Below are positions 48,000 through 59,650 of a DNA stretch of 64,000 bases, piece by piece. The stretch lies in the NCBI GenBank assembly GCA_022393335.1, contig JAJEKB010020677.1:915790-979789 (forward strand), read 5' to 3'. This DNA comes from Macrotrachela quadricornifera. Its lineage: Eukaryota > Rotifera > Eurotatoria > Philodinida > Philodinidae. The notes below the pieces were generated by a model, which did not search any database, was not told the origin of the DNA, and saw only the letters and a list, made by a program, of their open reading frames with translations. A program made the position numbers and the translations under genes. How positions within the stretch are numbered: position 1 is the first letter of the stretch; each line of letters opens with the position of its first letter.

Positions 48000-48835
48000 A
48001 GATCAACAAACTAGATGACAAAAATAATAAACAAGAAATAAATGCAATGAGAAAAAAATGAATTAAGAAACTTGTTCAACACAAATAAACGAACTTATAG
48101 TTCTAAATGTATAATAGAAATTTAAAATAACAACAAAAAAGAATACTAATACATTCGCTTAATCTTTAATAAAATAATGGAAAGATCAACAAAGTAGATG
48201 GCCCAAACGATAAAAAAAGAAATAAATATAGTAAGAAGAAAATGAATTCAATAACTCTCTCAGTAAAGAACAATATTCTAACTATGAAAAAGCTACGACC
48301 ATCTTTATAATTAGTTGAACAGAATAAATCTAAAACGAAAAAGAACTATATTAGTTCCATCTACAAGTAAAAATAAACGAAAAGAAGGAAAAAAATGATT
48401 TATGAACAGTGGCGTAATGTAATAAGCAAAGTGCTTTTTTGCTTAACAAAGTGCCGTTCTGGTACCTTGTTTTTTTTAGTATAGTGCCAAACAAAGTACT
48501 TTTTCAAATTTTCACGTACCATTGGCACTTTACCTAAGCAGCTGGCACCTGCTATTAAAAACACTGCAGCGAAGGAAAGAAAAAAAAGATATGTGTGTCA
48601 ATGACTCACATGACATATTCACTTACTGATACAATTGACAGGAATTTACCAAATAAGGAAATATTTAATTGAGCAAAATGAATTAAATACTGAACACATA
48701 ATCATTTAACTGAGCAAACGTTATAGTTACTGAACATTAACTTTTTTACCAATAGTTTCAATCATGTACTGAGAATTTGCATAAAATACTGAGGAAAAAA
48801 TTTGTTCCCGTATTATTTCATTACTAACTGATACG

Positions 48836-49754
48836 GTTATGAAAGTTTTGTTGACGCGTCAATAGCATCTTGTAAAATTAAATAGTGAACATGTGTATTG
48901 ATGGTACGAATGAAAGTGACAAAAAATAAAAGAAAATATATGTATTAAATACGAGAACAAAAACAAAACCGATCAAGAAGCGTATTGGTTGAATAATGAC
49001 AATAATCAAGAGTTATTATAAAGATATGAACAGATTAATATAGATTCTTAAATTTAATAAAAAAGCAATTTTTTCAGTTAAGTCAATAATTGAAAAAATA
49101 AATATACGATAAATTAAGAAAAGGAAAATAAAGAACGGTTGGATAGCGACAAGTAAATGAAAAATAGGATGCCAGTAAAAGCAATTAGAGGTAAAACTTT
49201 TGTTCAAAATTCGAATATAAGTGGGAGAGACTATTTCTCTGATAATCGATTGTTTTGAACGCAACTATCATCTATTAGATACTATTCATTTTATATATAT
49301 TATAGTGTCATAATTAAGTTGAAGAAGATATGTGAGCTCCACATTTTAGACCTAAAGGAGCTGTGCTGACAAGCTTTTACGCTACTGAAAAATAAATGAT
49401 GCATACGTATGTACCACTATTCTCAAATAAGGAATCGATACGAATTGAATGCTCACCCTTAGGAGAAATTCATGAAGTCCATTGAGCAAAACAGGATTCT
49501 TCTTTTCTTGTTAATCAGATATTTAGATACACACACGAATTTTGGACAGAGCTCTCTGTGGCAATATTGTTGTGGAATTCATTCGAGATGTTTCACAATC
49601 GAACTGGTATCTATTTGATTTTATCATGTTTATTTCTGATTGCACTGATATTCTCACTCTCGCATTCTCAGAAGTCATTATTTGTTCAATGTTTTAAAAT
49701 TCGAAGTATTGCCTGTTCTATTCTAGATCGATTTTCTTATTCTATCAAACTAAC
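48836..49754. other. Intergenic region upstream of the ADP-ribosyltransferase gene
   Basis: No gene is supported. A hydrophobic ORF at 49,558-49,776 overlaps the true start and is probably chance. The promoter of the downstream gene should lie here. Confidence 0.4.
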
Positions 49755-51241
49755 ATGGCTGAGGCTACAGCGGTAGACTTCCAATGCTGCGTCGAACGAA
49801 TTACCGATGTTAATAAAGAGCCACTGGAAATGTTGATACCAATCAGCGGTTATGCTAGAGAACCATCAGTTTCCCTGGAAGACGCTGTTCTTTCATTAGT
49901 TCGACTATTACCAGAGATACAAAGTTACGTTTATGTGGCCAAAGAGAGATGTAAAAAACCCAGTGATGGACTTACCTCAGATGAATCAGCTGCAATTATG
50001 ATCTACACAATGCAATGGGAACCGTCAAAAGAATGCCTTTATATGGCTTTAAATGATATGTTAAGGCAACCAAAAAGAGAACTTAAGCCATGGTTACTTT
50101 ATTTAAAATTATTATTCTCTGGTCTTGAGCGTCTACCATCCGCGCGTGGTCGGACACTACTGCGCGGTATTAAATTGGATTTAAGTCAGCAATACAAGGA
50201 AAAGAAGAGTATTGTATGGTGGGGATTTTCTTCATGTACCTTGTCAATCCAGGTGTTACAATCAGAACAGTTCTTAGGCAAGGAAGGCACTCGAACAATG
50301 TTTATGATCGAGTGCGAATCGGGCAAAGATATCCGCAATCACTCTTACTATGCAACTGAAGATGAAGTATTAATCTTGGCTGCTACTCAATTTGAAGTTG
50401 TTGGGTGTTTGGATCAAGGTAATGGTCTTCACATTATTCAACTTAAGGAAATCAAGCCACCTCATCCATTGCGTCAAACAATACATCCAATCTTGGCTTC
50501 AACTGCAGTAACTTAATCTTTTCTATGTCTTAGTAATAAAATATCGACATTATTTTTGTAGCAACACGCCGACTATTCTTCTTCTATTCAACCAATATCA
50601 AACACAGGTATGAACTTGGAACAGTCTATCAAAGATAAGCGTCTGTAACATGTTCTACATTGTAACGATATAGGAAACTATAATTTTTCTCATAGATATA
50701 ACCAAAATAGAACACAACGAATTTTCAACAGCTATGGCCCAGATGAATATCGACTCAATACCAAAATATACTCATGGTAAGTTAATAGTTAACTCTTTCA
50801 TGAATTAGATGCATGTGAGAAGTTTATGACTATAGATCATTGTAGTCATACCTGTATTATGTAAAAATTCATATAGTGATTTTGAATGGTTTTCGTTAAT
50901 AAATTGTTGCACATGATACAAAGTATTCATATTTGAAAGCCAGTATGTACTGTAAAACATCAGATCAAGGGATTCTACTACTGCTAACCAGGCTAAAATC
51001 TTTAGCAATCGCCATTCAATGAGCAGGGAACATTTAGAAGGATTCAGTCCTTATTGTTGGAAGCGTTCATCTAGTTGAAATGTTTTTTTTTCTGACTATT
51101 GCATTTTTCTCTATTCAAGAAGCTACTCAACCTAAGCTAAAATTAACATCAACTAGCACCGTACCAAAACCAATCGAAACACTGGCTTACAGTGATGAGT
51201 GCTTTATTCTGAGGGTGAAATTGATCTGTAATGCATATTAG
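49755..51241 (+). CDS. Mono-ADP-ribosyltransferase (R-S-ExE type)
   Basis: The first exon (49,755-50,507) encodes the catalytic domain. R137 in TLLRGI, the FSSCT segment at about 158-162 and E202-D-E204 (EDEVL) form the R-S-ExE triad of arginine-specific ART enzymes, which transfer ADP-ribose from NAD+ to protein arginines. Read without splicing, the ORF stops after 253 residues. Good splice sites instead allow exons 50,562-50,607, 50,696-50,776 and 51,120-51,241. The phases are compatible and total 1,002 coding bases (333 residues), replacing the last two residues and stop with a Ser/Thr/Pro-rich tail. The 54 and 88 bp introns are typical here, and intron 3 is 343 bp. No signal peptide is seen, so it is probably cytosolic. 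ART families are greatly expanded in bdelloids. Confidence 0.8.
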
Positions 51242-51423
51242 ATATAGACTAAGTACGATCGTAGATCATTTTTTTTCTTTTTTCGAAATGAACAATAGTT
51301 GTAAGTGTATCTTTGTCTAAATAAGATCGGTCATGTCTTCACAAGATATAATAACGAAACCAATAACTTGACTGATATTATCTTACATTTTTCCAAGAGA
51401 AAATTCGGATACTTTTTATTTAG

Positions 51424-51770
51424 GAAAACAAGAATTTGCTCCAGGCGATACTTACGAAGGACTGCTTGAACAGTATTCAATTCTTATGGTATCTTACGAC
51501 ATCAACCTCTTGTCATACTCTCTTTAAGGATAAGAAAGTATTTGAAAAGAACTATTGTAAATACTATTCATTCATTGGGTAATTTTGAGAGTAGTGAACA
51601 TTTGTTATATTTTTCCTACATCGAACCGGATAAGCGAATACGGTAGTAAGGGTCGTCCTTGTATCAAATGTGGCAAGTGTCGCGATTGGTATCGAAACAT
51701 TCATTGGTTAAGTAAACTAGACAAAATAGACTATGCCACAGTTATTACTTCAATATGCACAAATAAGTGA
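51424..51770 (+). pseudogene. Exon-like remnants with a CxxCxxC motif downstream of the ART gene
   Basis: 51,424-51,488 has an acceptor (TTTTTATTTAG) and donor (ATG|GTATCT) around an open run KQEFAPGDTYEGLLEQYS. At 51,585-51,770 another open run contains GRPCIKCGKCRDWY, a Cys motif I associate with bdelloid multidomain proteins. Phases do not connect cleanly to each other or to the ART gene. They may be additional ART 3' exons or the decayed end of a related gene. Confidence 0.4.
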
Positions 51771-52770
51771 ACGATAAATACTATGAGTGCAATTCGTCCA
51801 TGATACAAACTTCGATGATATATGTCAAATCTAACTCTTATTCTCCACATACATAACATAGATGGATAATATCTAAGGGCGATTCAAAAAGTAGTTCGTA
51901 TTGTTTTTCCTTCGCATCTTTTCTGAACGCATGAATTTGTTATCTGTGCTCCAAGACAAAGAAGATTTTTGAACAAAACATTTGGGATTGGATCCATTTG
52001 AATTGTTCAACGCTAATCTAATCATGAATATCACTAATTGACTGGAAAGCTTTATTTCACACTCACTCAAGTGAATGAACAAGCTAATACTGCGAAAAAC
52101 TGGAACGGCGATGATTGTAGTTATTCATTTTCCACGCAAGTTATGATTAAAGATTGAACTTGCATACTTTCTTCATCCTAGTAGGATCAGGATAGTTGAA
52201 CGAACTGATGTGAACATATTTATCAGAGTATCCCTAAATCATCAATAGAGAACATTTATTGAAGCTACTGTAGTCTGATTGCAATATAGCTGAATAGAAT
52301 ATGCGTTGGAGAAATGAAGAGTATCTATATACCGTGTCATCGTTCATTTTTACAGACAACTGTGAACTATCCTACTGACTTGATTGTGTTAACAGAACAC
52401 TACATTGGCGATTAGCAGTGTTTGATGAACTTGTGATCTTGTTTCGCTTTGTCGTATTGATTGATTTCGATGATGGGGAACCATGTAAATGGATACAATT
52501 ATTATAACAAACATTTCAAGAAGCGCAATGATCCTATATCGAGAATGTACCAAATGATACACATATGTATCTTTATTTCTTTTTATTGTACTTAACAAGA
52601 TATTTGAATATGTTCTTGATGATCATTATTCATTTTCTATTTGAGACGCAATCATGTTCATGGATTCTAGGTTTTCCTTTGAACTCCATAAATTAACGAA
52701 CATAGCTTTGGTTTTATCTATTCAATAATTACATTATCATAATGGAAGAAATTCATTCATAATCATGTCA
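51771..52770. other. Gene-less region before the satellite array
   Basis: No gene or clear repeat unit is recognised. The tandem array begins at about 52,770. Confidence 0.4.
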
Positions 52771-55700
52771 CGAAAGGAAGCAAAAATATTTGACCACAAT
52801 TCTGCCACCTGCCATTTCCAAAATCCTCTGGCATGTGATTGTATAACAGGTTATGATGTTGAAAGGATTGCTTCGAATTGAGCAAAAGACGTGAACAGAA
52901 TTTCGATGAGGAAAAATCCGTTGGCATGTGATGTTATATAAGGTGACGAACTGGAAAGCATTCCTTTGAGGATCACCAAAAAAGGTGAAGAGAACTTTCA
53001 TGAGGATAAATCATTTAGCATATGATGTTGTATAAGCTGCTCAAGTTGAAAACATTCCTGTGAAGTGAGTAAAAGGAATGAGGAGAACTGTTTTATTCAG
53101 AAATCCCTTGCCATGTAATATTCTATGAAGTGAGAATGTTGAAAAGATTGCTTCGAAGTGAACAAAAGAGGTGGGTAGAATTTTGATGAGGAGACATCCT
53201 TTCGCATGCGATGTTGTATCAGGTGAGTAAGTTGAAAGCATTATTTCGAGGGTGAGTGAAAAAGATGAATAGAACAATCGTAGTGAGGAATCATTTGGCA
53301 TCTGACGTCGTATAAGATGAGTAAGATGAAAGTATTGTTTCCAAGTGAGCAAAACAGATGACGAGAACTATCATGGTGAGCAATCCTTTGCCATGTGATG
53401 TTGTATGAGGTTCGGCACTCGAAAGCATTGTTTCGAAGTCAACAAAAGTGGTAAATATAACAATTGTAGTGAGAAATCATTTGCATTTGATGTTGTATAA
53501 CTTGCGAAGGTTAAAAGGATTGCTTCTACGTGAGCGGAAGCGGTGGACGGAACAGTCGTGGTGCGAAATCCTTTGACGCGTAATGTTGTATGAGATAAGG
53601 AAGTCGAAAACATTGCTTCAAAGTGACCAAAATAGGTGAGTAGAACTTTGATGAGGAAAAACCCTTAGGTATATGATGTCGTATGAGGTGAGAACGTTGA
53701 CAGCATTGCTTCGGAGTGAACAAAAGAGGTGAACAGAACTATCGTAGTGAGAAATCCTTTCATATGTGATGTTGTATGGGTTGAGCAAGTTGAAAGCATT
53801 GCTTCGAAATGAGCAAAAGAGGTGAATATAGTTGTTTTATTGAGAAATCCTTTAATATGTGATGTTGTATGAGGTGAGAAAGTTGAAAATATTGCTTTGA
53901 AGTGAGCAACAGAGGTGAAAAGAACTATCGTTGTGAGAAATCGTTTAGCATGTGGTGTGGTTTGAGGTGAAGTTGAAAGCATTCTTCGAAGTGAGCAAAA
54001 GACGTGAAAGGAACTTTGATAAGGAGAAATCCTTTGACGTGTGGTGTTGTATTAGATGAGTAAGTTAAAAGCTTTATTTCAAGGGTACGCAAAAAAGATG
54101 AAGAGAACAATCGTAGTCAGATATCGTTTCGCATGTGATGCTGCATGAAGTGAGGAAAGTGAAAGCATTCCTTTGAAGTAAGCAAAAGGAGCGAAGAGAA
54201 CAATGCTAATGAGAAATCTTTTGCCATGTACTGTTGTACGAGGTGACGAAGCTGAAAGCATTGCTTCGAAATGAGCAACAGAGGCGAAGAGAACAATGGT
54301 AGTGAGAAATCTTTTGGCATGTGACGTTGTATGACGTAAGAAAGTGGAAAGCATTACTTTGAGGATAAGCAAAAAAGATGAAGAGAACACTCGTAGTCAG
54401 ATATCCTTTCACATGTGATGTTGCATGAGATGAGGAAGGTGAAAGCATTGTTTCGAGGATAAGCAGCAAAGGTGAAGAGAATGATCGTAGTGAGACATCC
54501 TTTCCTATGTGATGTTGTATTAGGGGAGAAAGTCAAAAGCATTGTTTCGAGAATGAGCAAGAAACGTGAAGAGAACAGTCTTAGTAAGAAATCCTTTGGC
54601 ATGTGATGTTGTATGAATTGAGCAAGTTGAAAGGATTGCTTCGAAGTGAGAAAAAGAGATGAAGAGAGCAATGGTAGTGAGAAATCTTTTGATATGTGAT
54701 TTTGTATGTGATGAATAGGTTGGAAGCTTTGCTTCGAGGATGAGCGAAAGAAAGGAAGAAAATTGTATTAGTAAGAAATCCTTTGACATGTAATGTTGTA
54801 TGACGTAAAGAAGTTGCAAGCATTGGTTCGAAGGAAGCGAAAGAGGTGAAGAAAATGATAGTAGTGAGAAATCCTTAGGCATGTGCTGTTGTATGAGATG
54901 AAGAAGCTGAAAGCATTACTTCGAAGTGAGCAAAAGAGATGAAGAGGACAATGCTATTAAGAAATCCTTTGATATGTGATGTTGTATGGGTTGAGCTAGT
55001 TGAAAGCTTTGCTTCGAAGTGAGCAAAAGAGATGAAATGAATTGTTTTATTGAGAAGTCCTTTGATATGTGAGGTTGTATGAGGTGAGAAAGTTGAAAGC
55101 ATCGCTTCGAGGCGAGCAAAAGAGGTGAAGAGAACTTTGATGAGGAGGAATCCTTTGACATGTGATGTTGTATGGGGTGAGGAAGTTGAAAGCATTGCTT
55201 CCAAGTGAGCAAAACAGATGGAGAGAACAATCTTAGTTATATATCGTTTTGTATGTGATGTTGCATAAGGTGAGGAAGGTGAAAGCAGTGCTTCGGAGTG
55301 TGCAAAAAAGGTGAGTAGAACTTTGATGAGGAGAAATCCTTTGGTGTGCGATGTTGTATGAGGTGAAATTGGAAGTATTGCTTCGAAATGAGCAAAAGAG
55401 ATGAATAGAATTGTTTTATTGAGGAATCTTTTGTTATGTAATGTTGTATGAGGTGAGCAAGTTGAAAGCTTTGGTTCAAAGTGAGGAAAAGTGATGAAGA
55501 GAAGTATATTGTTGAAAAAACCTTTGATATGTGTTGTTGTATGACATGAATAAGTTGAAAGCTTTGGTTCGAAGCCAGCAAAAGGGATGAAGAAAACTTT
55601 GATGAGTAGAAAGGCTTTAGTGTGTGATGTTGTATGAAGTGAGAAAGTTGAAAGCATTGTTTTGAAGTGAGGGGAAGAGGTGAAGAGAAGTGTATTATTG

Positions 55701-55930
55701 AGAAATCGCTTAGTATGTGATATTGTATGAGGTAGGAATGTTGAAAGCATTGGGTGTCAGTTAGCAAAAGATGTGAAAACAATATTGATGACGAGAAATC
55801 CTGTCGCATGTGATGTTGTATGAGGTGAGGAAGTTGAAAGCATTGCTTCAAAGTGAGTAAAACCAGTGAACAGAATGGTGTATGCCTTTGTATGGACAAC
55901 TGGGTGCAAGTTGAGCATTGGTGGAAACTC
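52770..55930. repeat. Tandem array of a 93 bp unit, about 33 copies
   Basis: The marker GATGTTGTATGAGGTGAG recurs with spacings of 93 bp (55,812; 55,719; 55,626; 55,533; 55,440; then 55,350 after a 3 bp deletion; 55,257; 55,164; 55,071; 54,978; 54,885; 54,792). Further left the spacing is 93-94 bp, down to about 52,840. Units differ by 10-30% by eye. Because 93 = 31 x 3, minus-strand frames stay open over many units (for example 54,875-55,750, 291 codons, core HTTSHxKGFL..SFAHFEAMLST). In the left part 94 bp units shift the frame. The plus-strand frame has one or two TGA/TAG codons per unit. I regard it as a minisatellite; coding is not excluded. Confidence 0.92.
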
Positions 55931-56896
55931 AAGTGGTCGACTAAAGAGTGACTATTTGTATGATTCTTTTTCTAATAAAGATTGTAAATGAAAAAATGAT
56001 TGGCTTGGGTTTGCGTCGGAGTTGAAAGTAGGAGTAAGTTTGGATGATTGCGGAGAGCATGAGGAGGAAACAAACTACGGGCAGGAGGTTGGTGAGATGA
56101 TGCCCTACAAGGAGTGTCGAGATGGCAGAACCACTGAAAAGTTTTTTTTTGAATTTCGTGGAAAAAGAAATGCCGTAGAGAACAAAGTTTTGGTATGACA
56201 TTTGTTTCGACATGATTTCTGTTTTCAAATATATTGTAGGAAATCTTTCCACAAGAAAAACATTGGATTAATATTTTGATTATTTAGACAAAGCGTTTTC
56301 CGCTTTCGAATATAGGTGCATAGAAATAGAGTAAAATTGTAATAATGGAACGGCGCTTTTAATACATTCTGTATGACATGTGTGCTAACGTCATGTGCGT
56401 AAGAATTTTTCATTTATACAGTATAGTTGGGAAGAACTGGAAGTGTGGAACTAGTTCGATTTAATCGTGTATTGAAAATTCGTTATAGAACTGTTTTAGA
56501 TATCGGAACCGTTCGTATTGGTTGATATCTTGTGTTGAAAGCACAAGAGACTGTCAAAAGATCGCCTGTTTTCTTTTATCCTTTAGCAAAAGGTAAATTT
56601 TTTAGGAGAATTCATCACCAAGGCAGAGCAGCCAGAAAACAGTCATGGCAAAAAAAAAATGTGAATCAATCGTAGAACAAATGCTGTTCCTTCAGCGAAG
56701 CAACTTCAAATGCATTAAACACAGACATATTTCCCAGGAATTAAACAGTTATACCAACTATGATTCACGTTACTAAAAGTCACAAGAAGCACAACTCATT
56801 AATAAAAATTTCCCATAGAGGAGCAACTCCTATTCTTACGTACCTCTAAAAACGAAAATACCTGGTATTGCAGAGAAATGAACGCTATAACATAAA
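55931..56896. other. Gene-less region
   Basis: A minus-strand ORF at 55,941-56,252 has one hydrophobic stretch but no family motif. No other structure is recognised. Confidence 0.35.
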
Positions 56897-57436
56897 CCCC
56901 CCCCCAAAATAAAAAGGCATGGCCTTCTATTACGTTCCAGTGAATCAGCCTTTCTGGGGTGGCGTTCTATTGAGGGTGACCTTCTATTATGGGTTCCCCG
57001 GAAAAATCCTTCTATAGCCATACTTATGTTTTTGACATTTCTTTCTACTAATTTTATTCATTTCAAGGACTAAATGTGGTGTATTCGTTGATTTTACTGA
57101 GAATGGAAGAAATTACATTCATTCACTCATTCATTCATTCATTCACACTAGTCTATTCTTTTATTCTGTCACTGTTGCACGTTATCTATTGGAGAGAATC
57201 ATATATTTGTTCATTGTGTGATGCAATAGAACGAGAGAAAAGAAATATATGAACTTTTCGTCCAAAAATAATGCACATCAAGGAGAAAATGAAAAAGTGA
57301 CTAACGTCAATGAGTGATTGAATAAAATTGACTGGTATGGCGTTCTATTATGTCGAGCGAATCGGCCGTCCGGGGGTGGCGTTCTATTCCGGGTGGCCTT
57401 CTATTATAGGGTGGCGTTTTATTTTGGGGGGGGGGA
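56897..57436. mobile_element. Element bounded by C-tract and G-tract, with direct GGTGGCGTTCTATT repeats
   Basis: The left edge is nine C followed by AAAATAAAAAGGC, and the right edge is the inverse GCGTTTTATTTT followed by about ten G. Just inside each end lies a ~78 bp sequence in the same orientation (56,917-56,995 and 57,336-57,411) built from GGTGGC(G/C)TTCTATT words. The middle contains an ATTC microsatellite (57,120-57,150). The GC-rich tips stand out from the background. A non-autonomous transposon is the likeliest explanation. Confidence 0.5.
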
Positions 57437-58116
57437 GGGTTTAGTGGCACTGACGAAAAACACAAGGCTCGAACCAAAATCACACTATGCCTCCAAAAAT
57501 AAACGATATAGACCTCATGATTCCACCATCCTATATTCCAAAACAAAATCGGCTCACTTGTCTTTCAAAATCACTTATCATAAGCCTAAAAATAGTTCAT
57601 ACAGACTGCCATTCTACTTTCGCTAATTCAAAACGTCGTCCATCAGCAATGTCAGATTTCCTACACATCCGAGATATTTTTCTTCAGCTATGAAATTTTC
57701 TTAAAACGAACTAACTAATGAAAATCTGACACTGACCAAAACCTAAAGCTATCAAATTAATTAAAATACACACTTACGAAAGAAACAAATAAACAGTTAA
57801 TGATAGATCGATTATACAAGAGATATCCACGAATCGCCAATACGTTATCAAGCCGTACCAAAATGAAAAATATAAACGCTATTCACCTTAAGAGCTTACA
57901 GAAAATGCGTTTCCCACAATTAAGAATTTTTAATCACTTCCTCCCATCCTACCAACCAGAGCAATAAAACAGATTCAGGATACATATACAACCTCAAGAC
58001 AAATCATGAAACATTAATCATTCATCCTCTCTTAGGCAACAAGCTATTCTACTGCAATAAACAAGATAGAAGTAAAAAAGCAAATACAAAACAAAACCCT
58101 ATTTATAAGCCATCGA
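57437..58116. other. Gene-less region
   Basis: No gene. Overlapping ORFs in several frames at 57,318-57,693 include the repeat tip and are not considered coding. Confidence 0.35.
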
Positions 58117-58225
58117 TTGCGCAGCACCTCCTTTCTACACTTCGAAGCGATCTGTTCAATTTGCTCATCTCTTTCAACATCACAGGTGAAAGGATTTCTC
58201 ACTACAGCAGTTCTGTACAAATGTC
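58117..58225 (-). repeat. Solitary inverted copy of the 93 bp array unit
   Basis: The reverse complement reads GTAGTGAGAAATCCTTTCAC then CTGTGATGTTGAAAGAGATG then GCAAATTGAACAGATCGCTTC, matching the array unit. Where array units have TGA after ATTGCTTCGAAG, this copy has TGT. The frame therefore stays open (VVRNPFTCDVERDEQIEQI, then ASKCRKEV) within the minus-strand ORF 58,044-58,232. It may be closer to the ancestral sequence of the array. Confidence 0.7.
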
Positions 58226-58717
58226 TGGTCATTTCGATGTATAGTTTTCAATTTGATGATGTTGGTCTAGTAGCGATCAGGATCACAAGTTGTTATGAGT
58301 TGACGCTTATTGTTTGGTTGGTGTTATATTAATAGTAACAAGGATTTCAGATGATTGATTTTTTATAATAGTCATAAATGGAACTAGAAAACATTTCTGG
58401 TTTTCTTTGAATTTGAAATTGGAAGTCTTTTGCTGTAAGTTAGTGTATTAAGTAACATGTTTCATATAGAAGTTCGTAATAGTCAGAGAACAAATTTAAA
58501 CTATTTATATTTATTAATAAATTTTGACTATTTTTGCTGACATATTACGTGGGAACCGTTATGTTTAGATATAGTTTTGAACAATGATTAGAGATTGAGC
58601 ATTAGATATTTAGTTTGAAAATTGATTTTGAATAGCATGGTTGTAGAATAAAATTATTGAAGTAGTTGGCACTTCGAAAATTGATCAAAAGACAAGAATC
58701 TCACGTTTTTGTTTATG

Positions 58718-59650
58718 TAACGTGTGATAAAAAAGATTTTTGACAACATGTTGATTCACTTTTGACTAGCTGGAAAGTACTTCTAGCGAATCAAAAGTTA
58801 TACGTTAGAGTCAGAATTTCGTCCTTTTTTTGAATAAAGGCTTAAAAATTTGGCCACAATTTTGGTTCCAAAGTGGTAAATTAATCTTTCAGAACCTCGA
58901 AAAAATTAATTTGGGTGGAGTCTCTGTGCCAAAGTTTTTGATGAACATGTTTGTTCATTTTGGTTCACTTGACACCATTTCAGACGAGTCAACACCTATA
59001 GATTGTGACTAGAATTTTGTGTTCTTTTTGAATGTCGGCTGAGAAGTCTGATGTGTTTTTTGTTTAGCAGTGGTAAAGATCATCCTCAATACGTCTGAAA
59101 AGTTATTTTGTATAGCGAATCTACAGATTTCTGCTTAATCAGTAAGTGCCTTTGGGAACGTATTAAAAAGCGCTGGAGTTGTTTGACTTATAGAACGGAC
59201 AGTTCCGTAAATAATGCGGTGTTCAACTGAGTTGTAGCTTTGCCAAAACCTAAACTATAAGTATTTTATCAAAGATTCTATCCAACGAAAACGATTTTTG
59301 TCCGAAAAGTCGATTTTTCAAAAATAAGGATTTTAAAAAAACAAAAATTAAGATACCTTCTCGAAAGATAAACAAGAACCTCAACCAGTACATTTTCTAC
59401 GGTAACTTCTAATCGAGACGATGATATATAAATAAAAATTCCAACTTTTCGATTCAAATCACAATAGTGAAAATAAGACAATATATCGAAAAATTTTCTG
59501 TTCAAACTAATTTTTTGGAGGTTTCCAAGATTAACTACAAAATTCTGATTCTAATGTATAACTTTTGATTTATTAGAAATATTTTCTAGCTGGTCAAAAG
59601 TAAATCAACATGTTGTCCAAAAAACTTTTTTATCATTTGTCTTGTGTTAT
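58718..59650. mobile_element. Element with ~115 bp terminal inverted repeats
   Basis: The left arm (about 58,718-58,830) contains ACAACATGTTGATTCACTTT then ATCAAAAGTTATACGTTAGA. The right arm (about 59,535-59,650) contains their inverses (AACTTTTGATTTATTAG, AAAGTAAATCAACATGTTGT). The interior of ~700 bp has no gene. Confidence 0.65.

Larger units (their letters stand above)
46097..48566. mobile_element. hAT-type element with 8 bp target duplication
   Basis: The tips are CAGTGTTTTTAATAG on the left and its inverse CTATTAAAAACACTG on the right. Both sides are flanked by the same octamer CAGCGAAG (46,089-46,096 and 48,567-48,574), the 8 bp target duplication expected of hAT elements. Subterminal regions are rich in AAAGTGCC/GGCACTTT and GGTACTTT words in opposite orientations, likely transposase-binding motifs. 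No transposase is visible, because the interior is filled by another element (46,307-47,999) and AT-rich sequence. Confidence 0.88.
44890..48835 (-). mobile_element. Mutator-like element (MULE) relic, host of nested insertions
   Basis: The subterminal regions carry matching arrays of a CTCAGTA-type word. On the left, GCTCAGTA or TTCAGTA recurs at about 44,921, 44,949, 44,960, 45,031 and 45,049. On the right, the reverse (TACTGAG/TACTGAAC) recurs at about 48,630, 48,690, 48,712, 48,730, 48,767 and 48,788. AGGAATTTA blocks are also shared in inverted orientation. Between them lies a decayed MULE transposase on the minus strand. A hAT element (46,097-48,566) has been inserted into it. Exact outer ends are uncertain. 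Confidence 0.6.

Noticed and set aside
57318..57693. Gly/Tyr-rich ORF next to the G-tract
   Set aside because: It reads through repeat tips and a G run and has no homology signal.
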